Source: Novosphingobium sp. NDB2Meth1 (GTDB lineage: Bacteria > Pseudomonadota > Alphaproteobacteria > Sphingomonadales > Sphingomonadaceae). From it: 64,000 nucleotides of DNA. Positions 17,274 through 26,742 of this stretch are shown in pieces (positions within the stretch are counted from its first letter, which is position 1; the number at the start of each line of letters is the position of its first letter). A program made the translations under genes and the position numbers. Location of the stretch: positions 248,001 through 312,000 of the forward strand of contig NZ_FPEH01000011.1 in NCBI RefSeq assembly GCF_900117425.1. Direction: 5' to 3'. The notes under the pieces were generated by a model. It saw only the letters and a list, made by a program, of their open reading frames with translations, made no database searches and was not told where the DNA came from.

Positions 17274-17297
17274 TTTACAAGTAACCTATATTGTAAA
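17274..17297. promoter_or_regulatory. Putative TetR operator upstream of the TonB receptor
   Basis: TTTACAA at 17274-17280 and TTGTAAA at 17291-17297 form a perfect 7-bp inverted repeat with a 10-bp spacer. It lies between the divergent TonB receptor and TetR genes, next to the receptor start. The layout and size fit a TetR dimer site. A related sequence precedes the MFS gene. Confidence 0.65.
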
Positions 17298-17407
17298 TGG
17301 CAGATGTACCGGTCAACTCAAATTTCGTTATGCCTCCGCATTGGCTCTAAGTATGGCATATATGCATCAGGCTCCTGCCCGCACCCGGAGGAGGAAAGGC
17401 ACGCATC

Positions 17408-18061
17408 GTGAACAGCCAGACCCTAGCATTTGCGCCCGATAGCGCACCGGCGCAGCGTTCAGTGCGCCGCACGCAGGGTGAGCGCAGCGCCGAGACTCGG
17501 CGCAAGATCCTCTCCTCCTCGGTCGAACTGCTCCACCAGGTCGGCTATGCTGGTGCGACTACCAGCCAGATCGCCAAGGCAGCCGGTGTCAGCCTCGGCG
17601 CGCTGCAGCACCAGTATCCGACAAAGGCGGGCCTCATGGCGGCGGTCGTGCGCCGCTTCGCCACCGAGCGCTTCCTCGCCTATCGCCGCGCGCTGCGGGG
17701 CGTGCCGGAGGGCCTCCCGCGCTTCCTCGCGCTGTCCAAGGCCTCGTGGTCGCTGATCGGCACCAAGGAACTCGTCGCAGCGATGGAAATCGAGCTTGCG
17801 ATGCGCGACGATCCCGAACTTGCCGACGCGATCGGCGATACGCTCTCGCGCCACAGCGCTTTCGTCCGCCGCCTGCTCGCGCGCATTCTCGAGGGGGTCA
17901 TCAGCCCTGATGACCCGCGTGTCGAGACCGTGCGCCTGCTCAACAACGCGATCATGTTCGGCCTCTCGCTGGAGACGATCCGCGCCGTCCCGCGCGCGCA
18001 GATCGAAAAGGCGGTGACGGCTTGGGAAGACGCGATGGTACGGCTGCTGACCACGCCCTGA
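17408..18061 (+). CDS. TetR/AcrR family regulator
   Basis: 217 aa. The N-terminal helix-turn-helix is at about residues 30-75 (ILSSSVELLHQVGYAGATTS, QIAKAAGVSLGALQHQYPTK), followed by an all-helical ligand domain. The start is GTG at 17408 with a GGAGGAGGAAAGG purine tract ending eight bases upstream. It is divergent from the TonB receptor of the dgc operon. A further palindrome GCATATATGC (17356-17365) lies in its own leader and could be an autoregulatory or promoter element. Most likely a repressor of the receptor operon and the MFS gene, lifted by the transported compound. Confidence 0.92.
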   Translation: MNSQTLAFAPDSAPAQRSVRRTQGERSAETRRKILSSSVELLHQVGYAGATTSQIAKAAGVSLGALQHQYPTKAGLMAAVVRRFATERFLAYRRALRGVPEGLPRFLALSKASWSLIGTKELVAAMEIELAMRDDPELADAIGDTLSRHSAFVRRLLARILEGVISPDDPRVETVRLLNNAIMFGLSLETIRAVPRAQIEKAVTAWEDAMVRLLTTP

Positions 18062-18236
18062 CTAACGGCGCGCGATAACTCCAGCCAGAGTTGCAAGGAC
18101 GCACGAAAATCACCAATCACCAACGCTTCATGCGAAATTGATGCATGGATGCGCTATCGCGGCGCTGACTTTGCGCGGACAACGCATGCCCTTTGCGCTA
18201 TCCTTCTCCCGCAACCGGAATCGTGGGAGAAATGCG

Positions 18237-19355
18237 TTGAACGCCGAGGCCAAGACAACCGACCTGTTCGACAATCCGCTCGGCCTCGATGGCTTCGAGT
18301 TCATCGAATTTTCCGCGCCCCAGCCTGGCCTGCTCGAACCCGTCTTCGCCGCGATGGGCTTCACCCATATCGCCAACCACCGCTCCAAGGCGGTGCAGCT
18401 TTGGCGGCAGGGCGGCATCAACCTCATCGCCAACTACGAGCCGAAGAGCCCCGCTGCCTACTTTGCAGCCGAGCATGGTCCCTCCGCCTGCGGCATGGGC
18501 TGGCGCGTGCGCAATGCGGCCGAGGCTTACCGCGTCGCCCTCGAACGCGGGGCCGAACCGGTCGAGGTGCGCACCGGCCCGATGGAGCTCAGCCTCCCCG
18601 CCATCCGCGGCATCGGCGGCGCGATCATCTACCTGATCGACCGTTACGAAGGCTCGCCGCTGGGTGACCTCTCGATCTACGACATCGATTTCGTCTACCT
18701 GCCGGAGGTGGACCGCCAGCCCAAGGGCGCGGGCTTCCACACCATCGATCACCTCACTCACAACGTCTACGGCGGCCGCATGGCGCATTGGGCCGCCTTC
18801 TACGAGCGCATCTTCAACTTCCGCGAGATCCGCTACTTCGACATCAAGGGCGAATACACCGGCCTCACCAGTCGCGCGATGACCGCCCCGGACGGCAAGA
18901 TCCGCATCCCGCTTAACGAAGAGGCCAAGGCCGGCGGCGGCCAGATCGAGGAATTCCTGCGCGCCTACAATGGCGAGGGCATCCAGCACATCGCCTTCTC
19001 GTGCGACGATCTCCTTGGCGCCTGGGACCGCCTCAAGGCGCTCGGCACCCCCTTCATGACCGCGCCGCCCGCGACCTATTACGAGATGCTGGATGAACGC
19101 CTCCCCGGCCACGGCGAGCCGGTGGAGGAGCTGCAGAAGCGCGGCATCCTGCTCGACGGCTCGACCGAGAAGGGCGATCCGCGCCTTCTGCTCCAGATCT
19201 TCTCCGAAACGCAGATCGGCCCGGTGTTCTTCGAATTCATCCAGCGCAAGAAGGACGAAGGCTTCGGCGAGGGCAATTTCACCGCATTGTTCCAGTCGAT
19301 GGAGCGCGACCAGCTGCGCCGCGGCGTGCTGCAGGTGGAAGGAGCCGCCGCATGA
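18237..19355 (+). CDS. hpd: 4-hydroxyphenylpyruvate dioxygenase
   Basis: 372 aa, two VOC modules, normal family length. The iron triad is visible as the histidine of IDHLTHNV, the histidine of GIQHIAF and the glutamate of [10 protein letters not shown]. It converts 4-hydroxyphenylpyruvate to homogentisate. No ATG fits well; TTG at 18237 with GGGAGA seven bases upstream gives [17 protein letters not shown], whose end matches the family N-terminus. The in-frame ATG at 18186 lacks a ribosome site. The stop overlaps the next ATG (ATGA), so hpd, the VOC gene and fahA are coupled. Confidence 0.93.
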   Translation: MNAEAKTTDLFDNPLGLDGFEFIEFSAPQPGLLEPVFAAMGFTHIANHRSKAVQLWRQGGINLIANYEPKSPAAYFAAEHGPSACGMGWRVRNAAEAYRVALERGAEPVEVRTGPMELSLPAIRGIGGAIIYLIDRYEGSPLGDLSIYDIDFVYLPEVDRQPKGAGFHTIDHLTHNVYGGRMAHWAAFYERIFNFREIRYFDIKGEYTGLTSRAMTAPDGKIRIPLNEEAKAGGGQIEEFLRAYNGEGIQHIAFSCDDLLGAWDRLKALGTPFMTAPPATYYEMLDERLPGHGEPVEELQKRGILLDGSTEKGDPRLLLQIFSETQIGPVFFEFIQRKKDEGFGEGNFTALFQSMERDQLRRGVLQVEGAAA

Positions 19356-19897
19356 TCCCGCAGATCCAGCGCATCCACCACGTCGCCTACCGGTGCCGCG
19401 ACGCCAAGGAGACCGTGGCGTGGTACGAGCGCGTGATGGGCATGCGCTACACCACCGCCTTCGCCGAGGACACGGTACCCTCGACCGGCGAGCACGATCC
19501 CTATATGCATGTCTTCCTCGATTGCGGCGGCGGCAATGTGCTGGCGTTCTTCGAGCTGCCCAACCAGCCGGAAATGGGCAAGGATCCCAACACCCCGGCA
19601 TGGGTTCAGCACCTCGCCTTCGAAGTGGTCGATGAAGCCGCGCTCCATGCGGCGAAGGCGCATCTGGAGGCCGAGGGCATCGACGTGCTCGGGCCAACCT
19701 ACCACGGCATTTTCCGCTCGATCTACTTCTTCGATCCCAACGGCCACCGGCTCGAACTCGCGTGCAATATCGGCACCCCTGCGCAGTACGCGGAACTGGA
19801 GACACTCGCGCCGGTGATGCTCGAGGAATGGAGCCGCACCAAGCGCGCGCCGCGCCACGCCGAATGGCTGCACAAGGAACCGGGTGCGAGCGAATGA
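19352..19897 (+). CDS. VOC family protein (glyoxalase/dioxygenase fold)
   Basis: 181 aa. Two beta-alpha-beta-beta-beta modules: [20 protein letters not shown] with a candidate metal histidine at about 9-10, and [12 protein letters not shown] with another at about 90. [17 protein letters not shown] supplies the usual C-terminal glutamate. It could be a ring-cleaving dioxygenase or an isomerase. Its position between hpd and fahA, coupled to both by ATGA overlaps, ties it to tyrosine/homogentisate breakdown. It is far shorter than, and unrelated to, the cupin-type homogentisate 1,2-dioxygenase that normally acts at this step. Confidence 0.85.
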   Translation: MIPQIQRIHHVAYRCRDAKETVAWYERVMGMRYTTAFAEDTVPSTGEHDPYMHVFLDCGGGNVLAFFELPNQPEMGKDPNTPAWVQHLAFEVVDEAALHAAKAHLEAEGIDVLGPTYHGIFRSIYFFDPNGHRLELACNIGTPAQYAELETLAPVMLEEWSRTKRAPRHAEWLHKEPGASE

Positions 19898-21189
19898 TCG
19901 ATCACACCCACGACCCGGCGGCGCAAAGCTGGGTCGAGTCTGCGCAGGACCACGCGGCGTTTCCGGTGCAGAACCTGCCGCTGGGGGTGTTTACTCCGGC
20001 GGGTAGCACTGATCCCCGCATCGGCACAGCCATCGGCGACGAAGTGCTGGACCTGCGCGGGATTGCTTCGCTCCTGCCTGCCGAACTCGGCGCGGCACTT
20101 GGCGAGCCGCGCCTCAATGCGCTGTTCGCGCTGCCCTTCGCGGCCCGCCTCGCGCTGCGCTACGCTCTTTTCGCGCTGCTCACCAATGCGGCCCACGCCG
20201 AAGAGATCAGGCCGCACCTGCACCATGCAGACGCCTGCACGCTCCTCCTGCCCTTCGCAATCGGCGACTACACAGATTTCTACGTCGGCATCCACCACGC
20301 CCGCGCGGTGGGCGCGCTGTTTCGGCCGGACAATCCGCTGCTGCCGAACTACCATCATGTGCCGATCGGCTACCACGGCCGGGCCAGCTCGGTGCAGGCC
20401 TCCGGCGCCTCTGTGACTCGCCCCATCGGCCAGACCCTCCCGCCGGGCGAGACCGCCCCCGTCTTCGGTCCCACCCGCCGCCTCGACTACGAACTCGAAC
20501 TCGGCCTGTGGATTGCCGGCGCCAATCCGCTCGGCACGCCGGTGCCGATCAGCGAGGCGTGGGAGCGCATCGGCGGCCTGTGCCTCCTCAACGACTGGTC
20601 CGCGCGCGATGTGCAGGCGTGGGAGTACCAGCCGCTCGGCCCCTTTCTCGCCAAGAACTTCGCCACGACCGTGTCACCCTGGGTGGTGACCCGCGAGGCC
20701 TTGGCACCCTTCCGCTGCCCCCCTTCCCCCCGCGCCGAAGGCGAACCGCAGCCGCTGCCCTACTTGCGCGATCCTGCCGACGCCGCGGACGGCATGATCG
20801 CCATCGAGCTCGAAGTCCTGCTCGAAACCGCCGCAATGCGCGAGGCTGGTACTGCGCCGCATGTCCTGTCACGCAGCACCGCAGGCGCGGCGATGCACTG
20901 GACTCCGGCGCAGCTTGTCACCCACCACACCAGCAATGGCTGCAATCTGGCACCGGGCGATCTGCTTGGCACCGGCACGCTTTCCGGCCCCGACCCCGCA
21001 GGTGCCGGGAGCCTGCTCGAACTGACCAAGGGCGGGCGCGAGCCGATAACCCTGCCCGGCGGCGAGACACGCACCTTCCTTGAAGACGGCGACCGCCTGA
21101 CCCTGCGCGGCACCGCGCGGCGCGAGGGCTACCGCACCATCGGCTTCAGCGCCTGTACCGGCACAATCCTTCCTGCACTGCTCGCCTGA
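19894..21189 (+). CDS. fahA: Fumarylacetoacetase
   Basis: 431 aa, the length of the full two-domain FAH (EC 3.7.1.2). Visible blocks are DYTDFYVGIHHARAVG (metal aspartate and catalytic region), VPIGYHGRASS, YELELGLWIAG (metal glutamates), LLNDWSARDVQAWE (metal aspartate) and SNGCNLAPGDLLGTGTLSGP. It hydrolyses fumarylacetoacetate to fumarate and acetoacetate, the last step of tyrosine degradation. The ATG at 19894 overlaps the preceding stop. Confidence 0.95.
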   Translation: MIDHTHDPAAQSWVESAQDHAAFPVQNLPLGVFTPAGSTDPRIGTAIGDEVLDLRGIASLLPAELGAALGEPRLNALFALPFAARLALRYALFALLTNAAHAEEIRPHLHHADACTLLLPFAIGDYTDFYVGIHHARAVGALFRPDNPLLPNYHHVPIGYHGRASSVQASGASVTRPIGQTLPPGETAPVFGPTRRLDYELELGLWIAGANPLGTPVPISEAWERIGGLCLLNDWSARDVQAWEYQPLGPFLAKNFATTVSPWVVTREALAPFRCPPSPRAEGEPQPLPYLRDPADAADGMIAIELEVLLETAAMREAGTAPHVLSRSTAGAAMHWTPAQLVTHHTSNGCNLAPGDLLGTGTLSGPDPAGAGSLLELTKGGREPITLPGGETRTFLEDGDRLTLRGTARREGYRTIGFSACTGTILPALLA

Positions 21190-21201
21190 GGAGTGACCTT
21201 G

Positions 21202-21717
21202 ATGATGCCTGCCCGCCTGTTCCGCTCGCTTCCGGCAGCCACCTTGCTCGTGCTCACGCCTGCGGCTGCCCTCGCTGCAGACCCCGTGTCGCCGCCCCCT
21301 GCTGCAGCGCCTGCGGGCAGCCAGGCAGCCATGCTTACCAGTCCGGATCCGCAGCTGGCCTCCAACAAGAAGCTGGTGTTCGATTTCTGGCGCGTGGTGA
21401 TCGAGGCACAGAACCTTGACCGCGCGGGCGATTTCCTTGCCGAGGATTACCTCCAGCACAATCCCAACGTCCCCACCGGCCGCGCCGGGTTTGTGCGTTT
21501 CTTCACGCCCTATGCCCACGCTTCGGCACCGGTTGCCGAAATCCGCGGCGGTCTCATTTCCATCACCGCCGAACGCGACATCGTGGTGCTCGCATTCGCG
21601 CGGCAGATGCCGGGCAAGACGCCGCAGGACAAACCCTTTACCACCACCGCGTTTGACATGTTTCGTGTGAAGGATGGCCGGATCGTCGAGCACTGGGACG
21701 GCGACGTCCCGCGCTGA
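21202..21717 (+). CDS. Secreted SnoaL-like (NTF2-fold) protein
   Basis: 171 aa. Signal peptide about 1-26 (LFRSLPAATLLVLTPAAALA), a Pro/Ala linker, then an NTF2/SnoaL-like domain with FLAEDYLQHNPNVPTGRAGF and the terminal strand FDMFRVKDGRIVEHWDGDVP. Start ATG at 21202 has GAGGAG seven bases upstream; a GTG three codons earlier overlaps that site. Twelve bases after fahA, so probably in the same operon. Function unknown; related proteins are small isomerases or ligand-binding proteins. Confidence 0.85.
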   Translation: MMPARLFRSLPAATLLVLTPAAALAADPVSPPPAAAPAGSQAAMLTSPDPQLASNKKLVFDFWRVVIEAQNLDRAGDFLAEDYLQHNPNVPTGRAGFVRFFTPYAHASAPVAEIRGGLISITAERDIVVLAFARQMPGKTPQDKPFTTTAFDMFRVKDGRIVEHWDGDVPR

Positions 21718-21720
21718 GGT

Positions 21721-23148
21721 TCAAGCCAATGCGGCGCTGCGTTCGGCTTCGAGCTGCATAGCTGCCCATGCCCGGGCGACGTCTTCCGGCCCGGTCCGCT
21801 CAGACCCGATCGACACGCGTACGAACCAGCGCCCGTCGATCTGCGAAGGCGACAGCCACGCCTTGCCCGAAGCATTGACTGACGCGGCCCAGCGCCGGGT
21901 ATGCGCGTCAAGCGCCGCGCCGGTAAGGCCCGCAGGCTCGTGCACCAAGCAGACTGTCTGCAACCGAAGCGGCCGCACCAGCCGCCAGCCGGGCGCTTCT
22001 GCAACCTTGGCCGCCAAGTCCTCAGCCAGCGCCAGATCCTTGCGCAGCTTGGCCCGCAGCCCTTCCGCGCCGAGATCGGCAAGCACGAACCACAGCTTGA
22101 GCGCGCGGAAACGGCGGCCCAGCGGCAAGCCCCAATCGCGGTAGTTGCGCACTTCGCTGTCGCGCGCGGACTGGAGATAGGCGGGATTGGTCGACATCAC
22201 CCGCTCCAGCGCTTCGGGCTCGCGCACGAAATAGAGGCTGCAATCGAAGGGCACGCCGAGCCATTTGTGCGCGTTGATCACAATGGAATCAGCAAGCTCG
22301 ATCCCCGCAAACCGCGCGCGCAATTCGGGCAGGATCAGCGCCGCACCCGCCATTGCCGCATCGATATGGAACCAGATACAGTGCTGCGCGGCGAGGCTCG
22401 CAATTTCCTCCAACGGATCGAACGCAAGTGTACCGGTCGATCCACTGGACGCCACAATCGCGCAAGGCACGCAGCCGGCCGCAATGTCCGCCTCGATCTG
22501 TGCGGCAAGCGCATCGGGCGCCATGGCATCGTCAGCGCCGCCGGGTATCTTCCGCAGGTTGTCGCGCCCGAACCCCGCCAATAGCGCCGCCTTCTCGACC
22601 GAGCTGTGGCTGCTCTCGCCATAGTAGACCACCAACGGTCGCTCCAGCGCCCGCAGCCCGCCGCCGAACTGCGCATAGCCTGAGGCCCGCTCGCGCGCCG
22701 CGAGCAAGGCGACCAGCGTCGCGGTCGAGGCGCTGTCCTGGATCACACCCTGGCAGGCGTCGGGCAGATCGAACAGCTGGCGGCACCAGCCGATGACGAC
22801 TTCCTCCACCTCGGTCAGCGCGGGCGAGGATTCCCAGGAAAGCCCCACGCTGCCGAGCACCGCCGAAACGAGTTCGCCCAGCACACCGGCTTCCTGCCCC
22901 CCGGTTGGAAACCACCCGAAATAGCGCGGGTGCTGCCAGTGGACCATGTTGGGCAGCACCACGGTATCGAGTGCGGCGAGCGCCACCTCAAGCCCGCCCC
23001 CCGCCTCGGGAGCAACAGGTGGCAGCATCGCACGCACTCGTCCGGGCACAAAGTCGCCGCCGACCGGGCGCACGGCCAGATCGCGGCGGTAGTCTGCCGC
23101 CCAATCGACCAGCCGGTGCCCCAACGCCCGGAATTCCTCGTTAGTCAT
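21721..23148 (-). CDS. Pyridoxal-dependent decarboxylase, aromatic-L-amino-acid type
   Basis: 475 aa group II decarboxylase. The PLP lysine is K295 in NAHKWLGVPFDCS; the cofactor-stacking histidine is H181 in ESSHSSVEKAALL; MVHWQHPRYFGWFPTGGQ is the substrate-pocket block near the N-terminus. Y336 in NYRDWGLPLGRRFRALK corresponds to the catalytic-loop tyrosine of true decarboxylases; aldehyde synthases have Phe there. It should therefore form an amine from tyrosine, tryptophan, DOPA or a relative. It is the third gene of an operon behind a peptidase-like hydrolase and a TonB receptor. Confidence 0.92.
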   Translation of the reverse strand: MTNEEFRALGHRLVDWAADYRRDLAVRPVGGDFVPGRVRAMLPPVAPEAGGGLEVALAALDTVVLPNMVHWQHPRYFGWFPTGGQEAGVLGELVSAVLGSVGLSWESSPALTEVEEVVIGWCRQLFDLPDACQGVIQDSASTATLVALLAARERASGYAQFGGGLRALERPLVVYYGESSHSSVEKAALLAGFGRDNLRKIPGGADDAMAPDALAAQIEADIAAGCVPCAIVASSGSTGTLAFDPLEEIASLAAQHCIWFHIDAAMAGAALILPELRARFAGIELADSIVINAHKWLGVPFDCSLYFVREPEALERVMSTNPAYLQSARDSEVRNYRDWGLPLGRRFRALKLWFVLADLGAEGLRAKLRKDLALAEDLAAKVAEAPGWRLVRPLRLQTVCLVHEPAGLTGAALDAHTRRWAASVNASGKAWLSPSQIDGRWFVRVSIGSERTGPEDVARAWAAMQLEAERSAALA

Positions 23149-23170
23149 CGCTTCCTCGCAGCCCCACGGT

Positions 23171-23205
23171 CCCTGCCCGACTTTGCAGAGCAGAGCCGGG
23201 CAGGG
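23171..23205. repeat. Intercistronic inverted repeat between TonB receptor and decarboxylase genes
   Basis: CCCTGCCCG at 23171-23179 and CGGGCAGGG at 23197-23205 pair perfectly with a 17-base loop, in the 73-bp gap between the two minus-strand genes. There is no T-tract. It may protect the upstream mRNA or dampen read-through into the decarboxylase. Confidence 0.5.
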
Positions 23206-23221
23206 TCAAGCCGGGGCCGGT

Positions 23222-25453
23222 TCAGAAGTTCGCCCGCGCGGTCAGGCCGATCGTGCGCGGTTGCAGGCGGAACGCGACCTTTTCCTGCAGCAGCACGGGG
23301 CCGGCGAACGTGGCGTCGCCCGCACTGGTCTTGCCTGCGGAATCGGTCAGGTTGTTGATGAAGGCCACCAGCTCGAATCGTCCGAAGTCCGCACCGATGC
23401 GCAAGTCCGCCGCGCCGTAGTCGCCGAAGCGCGCGCCGGCCCGGTTGAACGCGGTATAGGCCGGGCCGACATACCGCGCGGCAAGGCGCGCATAGACCTG
23501 CGCCTTGCCCAGATCGAAGCGGTACTCGGCAAAGCCGTTCGCCTGCGATTCCGGCGAAGCGGCGAGCTTGTCACCCGGCACCACCGTCACGACGCCCGCC
23601 GCCGTCCCCAGCCCTTCGGTGCGCTGCGCGATCTCGTTGCTGGCGAAGTTGAAGGCCGCGCCCAGCGTGAAGTGATCCGTCAACCGCGCGGTGCCTTCGA
23701 ACTCCACGCCATAGAGATGCGCGCGGCCCGCGTTGCCGGTGTACTGGCCAATGTTGTTGACGAGCGAGACCTGGATGTCCTTCCAGTCGATGTAGTAACC
23801 GGCCAGAGCGAAATCGAGGCGCCCGTCGAACAGGCGGCCCTTCACGCCGACTTCGTAGTTCCACAGGCTGTCCGAGTTGTAGGTCTCCGGCGTGCGACGT
23901 CCGCCAACGCCGGACGTTACGTTGATGCCGCCCACACGGTAGCCGCGCGCCGCCGCCGCATAGAGGCTGAGATCCTGTGTGGGGCGCCAGGTGATCGAGA
24001 AGTGCGGCGTCACCGGCGTGTTGCGCTGATTGAAGGTCTTGTTCACATAGGCGGCAGGATCGAGCGAGAACACCGGCAGGAAGCCGCCAGTGCGCACGTC
24101 GTTGCGCAGCGTCACGCGCGAGACGCGCACGCCCGCCGAAAGGTCGATCTTGTCGCCCAGCGTGTAGGTCGCCTCGCCGAAGCCTGCGTATTCGATCTGG
24201 CGGCCCTTGATGTTGAGATCGACCACATTGTCGCCGCCAAGGATCGGAACAAGGTCGGGCGAACGCGCAAACTGTCCGGCCGTGATGTCGGCATCGAGAT
24301 AGAACCCGCCGACCGTCCACTTGAAAGGTCCGGTTCCGCTCGAGGCGATGCGCAGTTCCTGCGTGAAGATCTTGCCGTTGTTGGGCGAGACATCGCTGCT
24401 GTAGCCTTCCTGCACGTTCTGGAAGCCGGAAAGAATGCCGGTCACCAGCGGGAAGTAGTACCCGTTCTGGCTGATGTAGCGCAGCTTGCGGTCGTGGTAG
24501 GTGCTCTGCGAGGTGACCGTGAAGCTGCCCGCATCGTACTTGAGATTGAGACCAACGATCGAGTTGCGGCCCCTGAACGCGGTGTCGACACGGCCGATGG
24601 TCACCTGATTGTGGTCCGGACCGTCATAGTTGCTGCCACCGTTCGATTTGTCGAAGATCGACTGGTAGAGCCAGCTCAGATCGGCCTGAAAAGTCTCGGT
24701 CGCCTGCCAATGGAGCGTCGCGCGGCCGCCGTAGGTCTCGGATCCGTTCTCGTCCTTGCGGCCCGTACGCTGGTTGTCGACCCAGCCCGCATCGCCGAAA
24801 GCATAGCCCGAAGCGCGCAGCGCGAGCTTGCCCGGGATCAGCGGGATGTTGACCGTCGCCTGCCCGCTGCCGTTTGTCCCGCCATCCTTGGTGAAGGAGA
24901 CAGAGCCCTCGATCCGGCCCGAAACGGTATCGACGTCGGGCTTGCGCGTCACATAGCGGATCGCACCCGCCAGCGAGCCCGAGCCGAACAGCGTGCCCTG
25001 CGGCCCGCGCAGCACCTCGACGCGCTCGACATCGATCAGGCGCAGGTTGGTGGTGCCGGCGTTGGCCGTCGGGTCGAGCGGAATGTCGTCATAAAGCTGC
25101 TGCACGGTATTCTGGCGAATGCCGCTGACCGTGCCGGTGGTGACGCCGCGGATCGTGATGTTCGCAAGGCTGCGCGCACCCGCGGAAGGGTTGTTGACGC
25201 CCGCCGTATTGGCCAAAATGTCGCGCAGTTCAGTCGCGCCCCGGCGGCGCAGGTCGACATCGGTTACCGCCACGATGCTCGCGGGCACGTCGATCAGCCG
25301 CTGCTCGCGCTTGGAGGCGGTGACGATGATCTCATTGCCGACGAGTTCCTTCGTCTCGGTGCTGTCGGACGCGGCGGCATCGGCGGCAAGGGCCGGCTGG
25401 GCAGTGGCGGCGAGCAGCGCGAGCGCGGTGCCGCAAAGGTACCTCATGTGCAT
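23222..25453 (-). CDS. TonB-dependent receptor
   Basis: 743 aa. Signal peptide about 1-24 (YLCGTALALLAATAQPALA), TonB-box region NEIIVTASKREQRLIDVPAS, plug with RVEVLRGPQGTLFGSGSLAG, and a beta-barrel ending LTARANF. The start MHMRYL at 25453 has GGGGAG eight bases upstream. It follows an exported hydrolase gene by 50 bp and precedes the decarboxylase, so it probably takes up an amino-acid-containing compound. Confidence 0.94.
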   Translation of the reverse strand: MHMRYLCGTALALLAATAQPALAADAAASDSTETKELVGNEIIVTASKREQRLIDVPASIVAVTDVDLRRRGATELRDILANTAGVNNPSAGARSLANITIRGVTTGTVSGIRQNTVQQLYDDIPLDPTANAGTTNLRLIDVERVEVLRGPQGTLFGSGSLAGAIRYVTRKPDVDTVSGRIEGSVSFTKDGGTNGSGQATVNIPLIPGKLALRASGYAFGDAGWVDNQRTGRKDENGSETYGGRATLHWQATETFQADLSWLYQSIFDKSNGGSNYDGPDHNQVTIGRVDTAFRGRNSIVGLNLKYDAGSFTVTSQSTYHDRKLRYISQNGYYFPLVTGILSGFQNVQEGYSSDVSPNNGKIFTQELRIASSGTGPFKWTVGGFYLDADITAGQFARSPDLVPILGGDNVVDLNIKGRQIEYAGFGEATYTLGDKIDLSAGVRVSRVTLRNDVRTGGFLPVFSLDPAAYVNKTFNQRNTPVTPHFSITWRPTQDLSLYAAAARGYRVGGINVTSGVGGRRTPETYNSDSLWNYEVGVKGRLFDGRLDFALAGYYIDWKDIQVSLVNNIGQYTGNAGRAHLYGVEFEGTARLTDHFTLGAAFNFASNEIAQRTEGLGTAAGVVTVVPGDKLAASPESQANGFAEYRFDLGKAQVYARLAARYVGPAYTAFNRAGARFGDYGAADLRIGADFGRFELVAFINNLTDSAGKTSAGDATFAGPVLLQEKVAFRLQPRTIGLTARANF

Positions 25454-25503
25454 GGTGGAACTCCCCATTCTGATATGTCTGCGTGGAAACATCGCGCGCC
25501 CCC

Positions 25504-26637
25504 TCATTCGCGCGCCGTGGCGACCGACCGGACCTTGCCGACCAGCTCGACGAGAAAGCGCCCCGGCTCCTCGAGCATCACGAAATGCGAGGCGTTCTCG
25601 AAGGTGACGAACGTCTTGCCCGGCGCGCTCAGCTTTCCGAAATAGCGCTGCGCGGAGACGTAGGGCGTCATCAGGTCGTGCCGCCCCATGAAGAAGAACA
25701 CCGGCACCTTGAAGGCGAGCCCGCGCCGCGCAAGCTGCGGCCCCTCCTTCAGTTCCTTGCCCAGCGACATGCCGAACCAGCTGTTGCCGATCGGCCATCC
25801 GGCGAGGTCCTTGGCGTCGTATTCAGGCGAGAGTACCGGGAGCTGATAGAGCAGTTCCAGATCGCTCCAGCCGTACCAGCCGCCGCCGACGGCCTTGACC
25901 CATTTGCGCACCGCAACGATCTTGGTGATGTCGACGCTGCCATCCGGGTTGGGATAAGGCGCAAGCGCCTCCAGCCCCTTGATCGCCGCTTCGTTGTGCT
26001 GCGCGCGCGCCTCGGCAAGCCCGCCATTGTAGACATCGCGCTCGGCATCATCGAACACCTGCCCGACGCCGACATAGGCCGAGATCAGCTCGGGATGCTT
26101 GAGCGCGAGCGCAGTGCCGATCCAGGTGCCATAGGAAAAACCCATCACCACAACGCGCCGCTGGCCCAGCTTGCCGCGCAGCGCGCCGATCACCTCGGCC
26201 GCATCGTCGACCAGGCGGTCGAGCGACATCGTCGGCGCCAGCTTCTCGCCGTCGGTCAATTGCCAGTTCTTGCCCGCACCGCGCTGCTCCCAGTTGACCA
26301 CGGTGAAGTAGTCTTCCCAGCCGTTCTGGTAGGCCCACGCGAGCGGCAGCGTGGGCGTGCCCGGCCCGCCGTGGAGCACGAGCAGCACCGGGTTCGCCTT
26401 GTCGCGTCCGCGGATCGAGATCCACTGCTTCACCCCGCCGATCTCGACCTGCTCAAGCGTATCGATCCCGTTCGGGGTGTGGATCGAGCGCAACTTGCCG
26501 ATGATCCCGGTGAACGCCCCGCGCTGGCTGAGCTGCGCATTGCTCGGCGGGCCTTCCTCGGCGAGCGCCGGTGCGGCCCATGCGGCGAGCAGCGCCAGCA
26601 ACGCCGCGCGCAGGATCTGCAGGATAGGCTGGGCCAT
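25504..26637 (-). CDS. Exported alpha/beta hydrolase, proline iminopeptidase-like (S33)
   Basis: 377 aa. Signal peptide about 1-26 (LQILRAALLALLAAWAAPAL). The oxyanion block HGGPGTPTLP, the nucleophile in GFSYGTW, the acid in GRHDLMTP and the histidine in NASHFVML complete an S33 triad. NWEQRGAGKN matches the DQRGxGxS block of prolyl aminopeptidases. Probably periplasmic, releasing an N-terminal residue or cleaving an amide. First gene of the operon with the TonB receptor and decarboxylase; divergent from a GntR gene across 105 bp. Confidence 0.9.
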   Translation of the reverse strand: MAQPILQILRAALLALLAAWAAPALAEEGPPSNAQLSQRGAFTGIIGKLRSIHTPNGIDTLEQVEIGGVKQWISIRGRDKANPVLLVLHGGPGTPTLPLAWAYQNGWEDYFTVVNWEQRGAGKNWQLTDGEKLAPTMSLDRLVDDAAEVIGALRGKLGQRRVVVMGFSYGTWIGTALALKHPELISAYVGVGQVFDDAERDVYNGGLAEARAQHNEAAIKGLEALAPYPNPDGSVDITKIVAVRKWVKAVGGGWYGWSDLELLYQLPVLSPEYDAKDLAGWPIGNSWFGMSLGKELKEGPQLARRGLAFKVPVFFFMGRHDLMTPYVSAQRYFGKLSAPGKTFVTFENASHFVMLEEPGRFLVELVGKVRSVATARE

Positions 26638-26742
26638 GAACGACTTGCTCCCCTGTCGCGGCCGGTCTTGCGCCGGGCGCCCAAATCTGGTGCTTGTAGC
26701 GCGCCGCTCCGCCGCGTGGGGCGTGGGGGAAGGACGGGCGCG

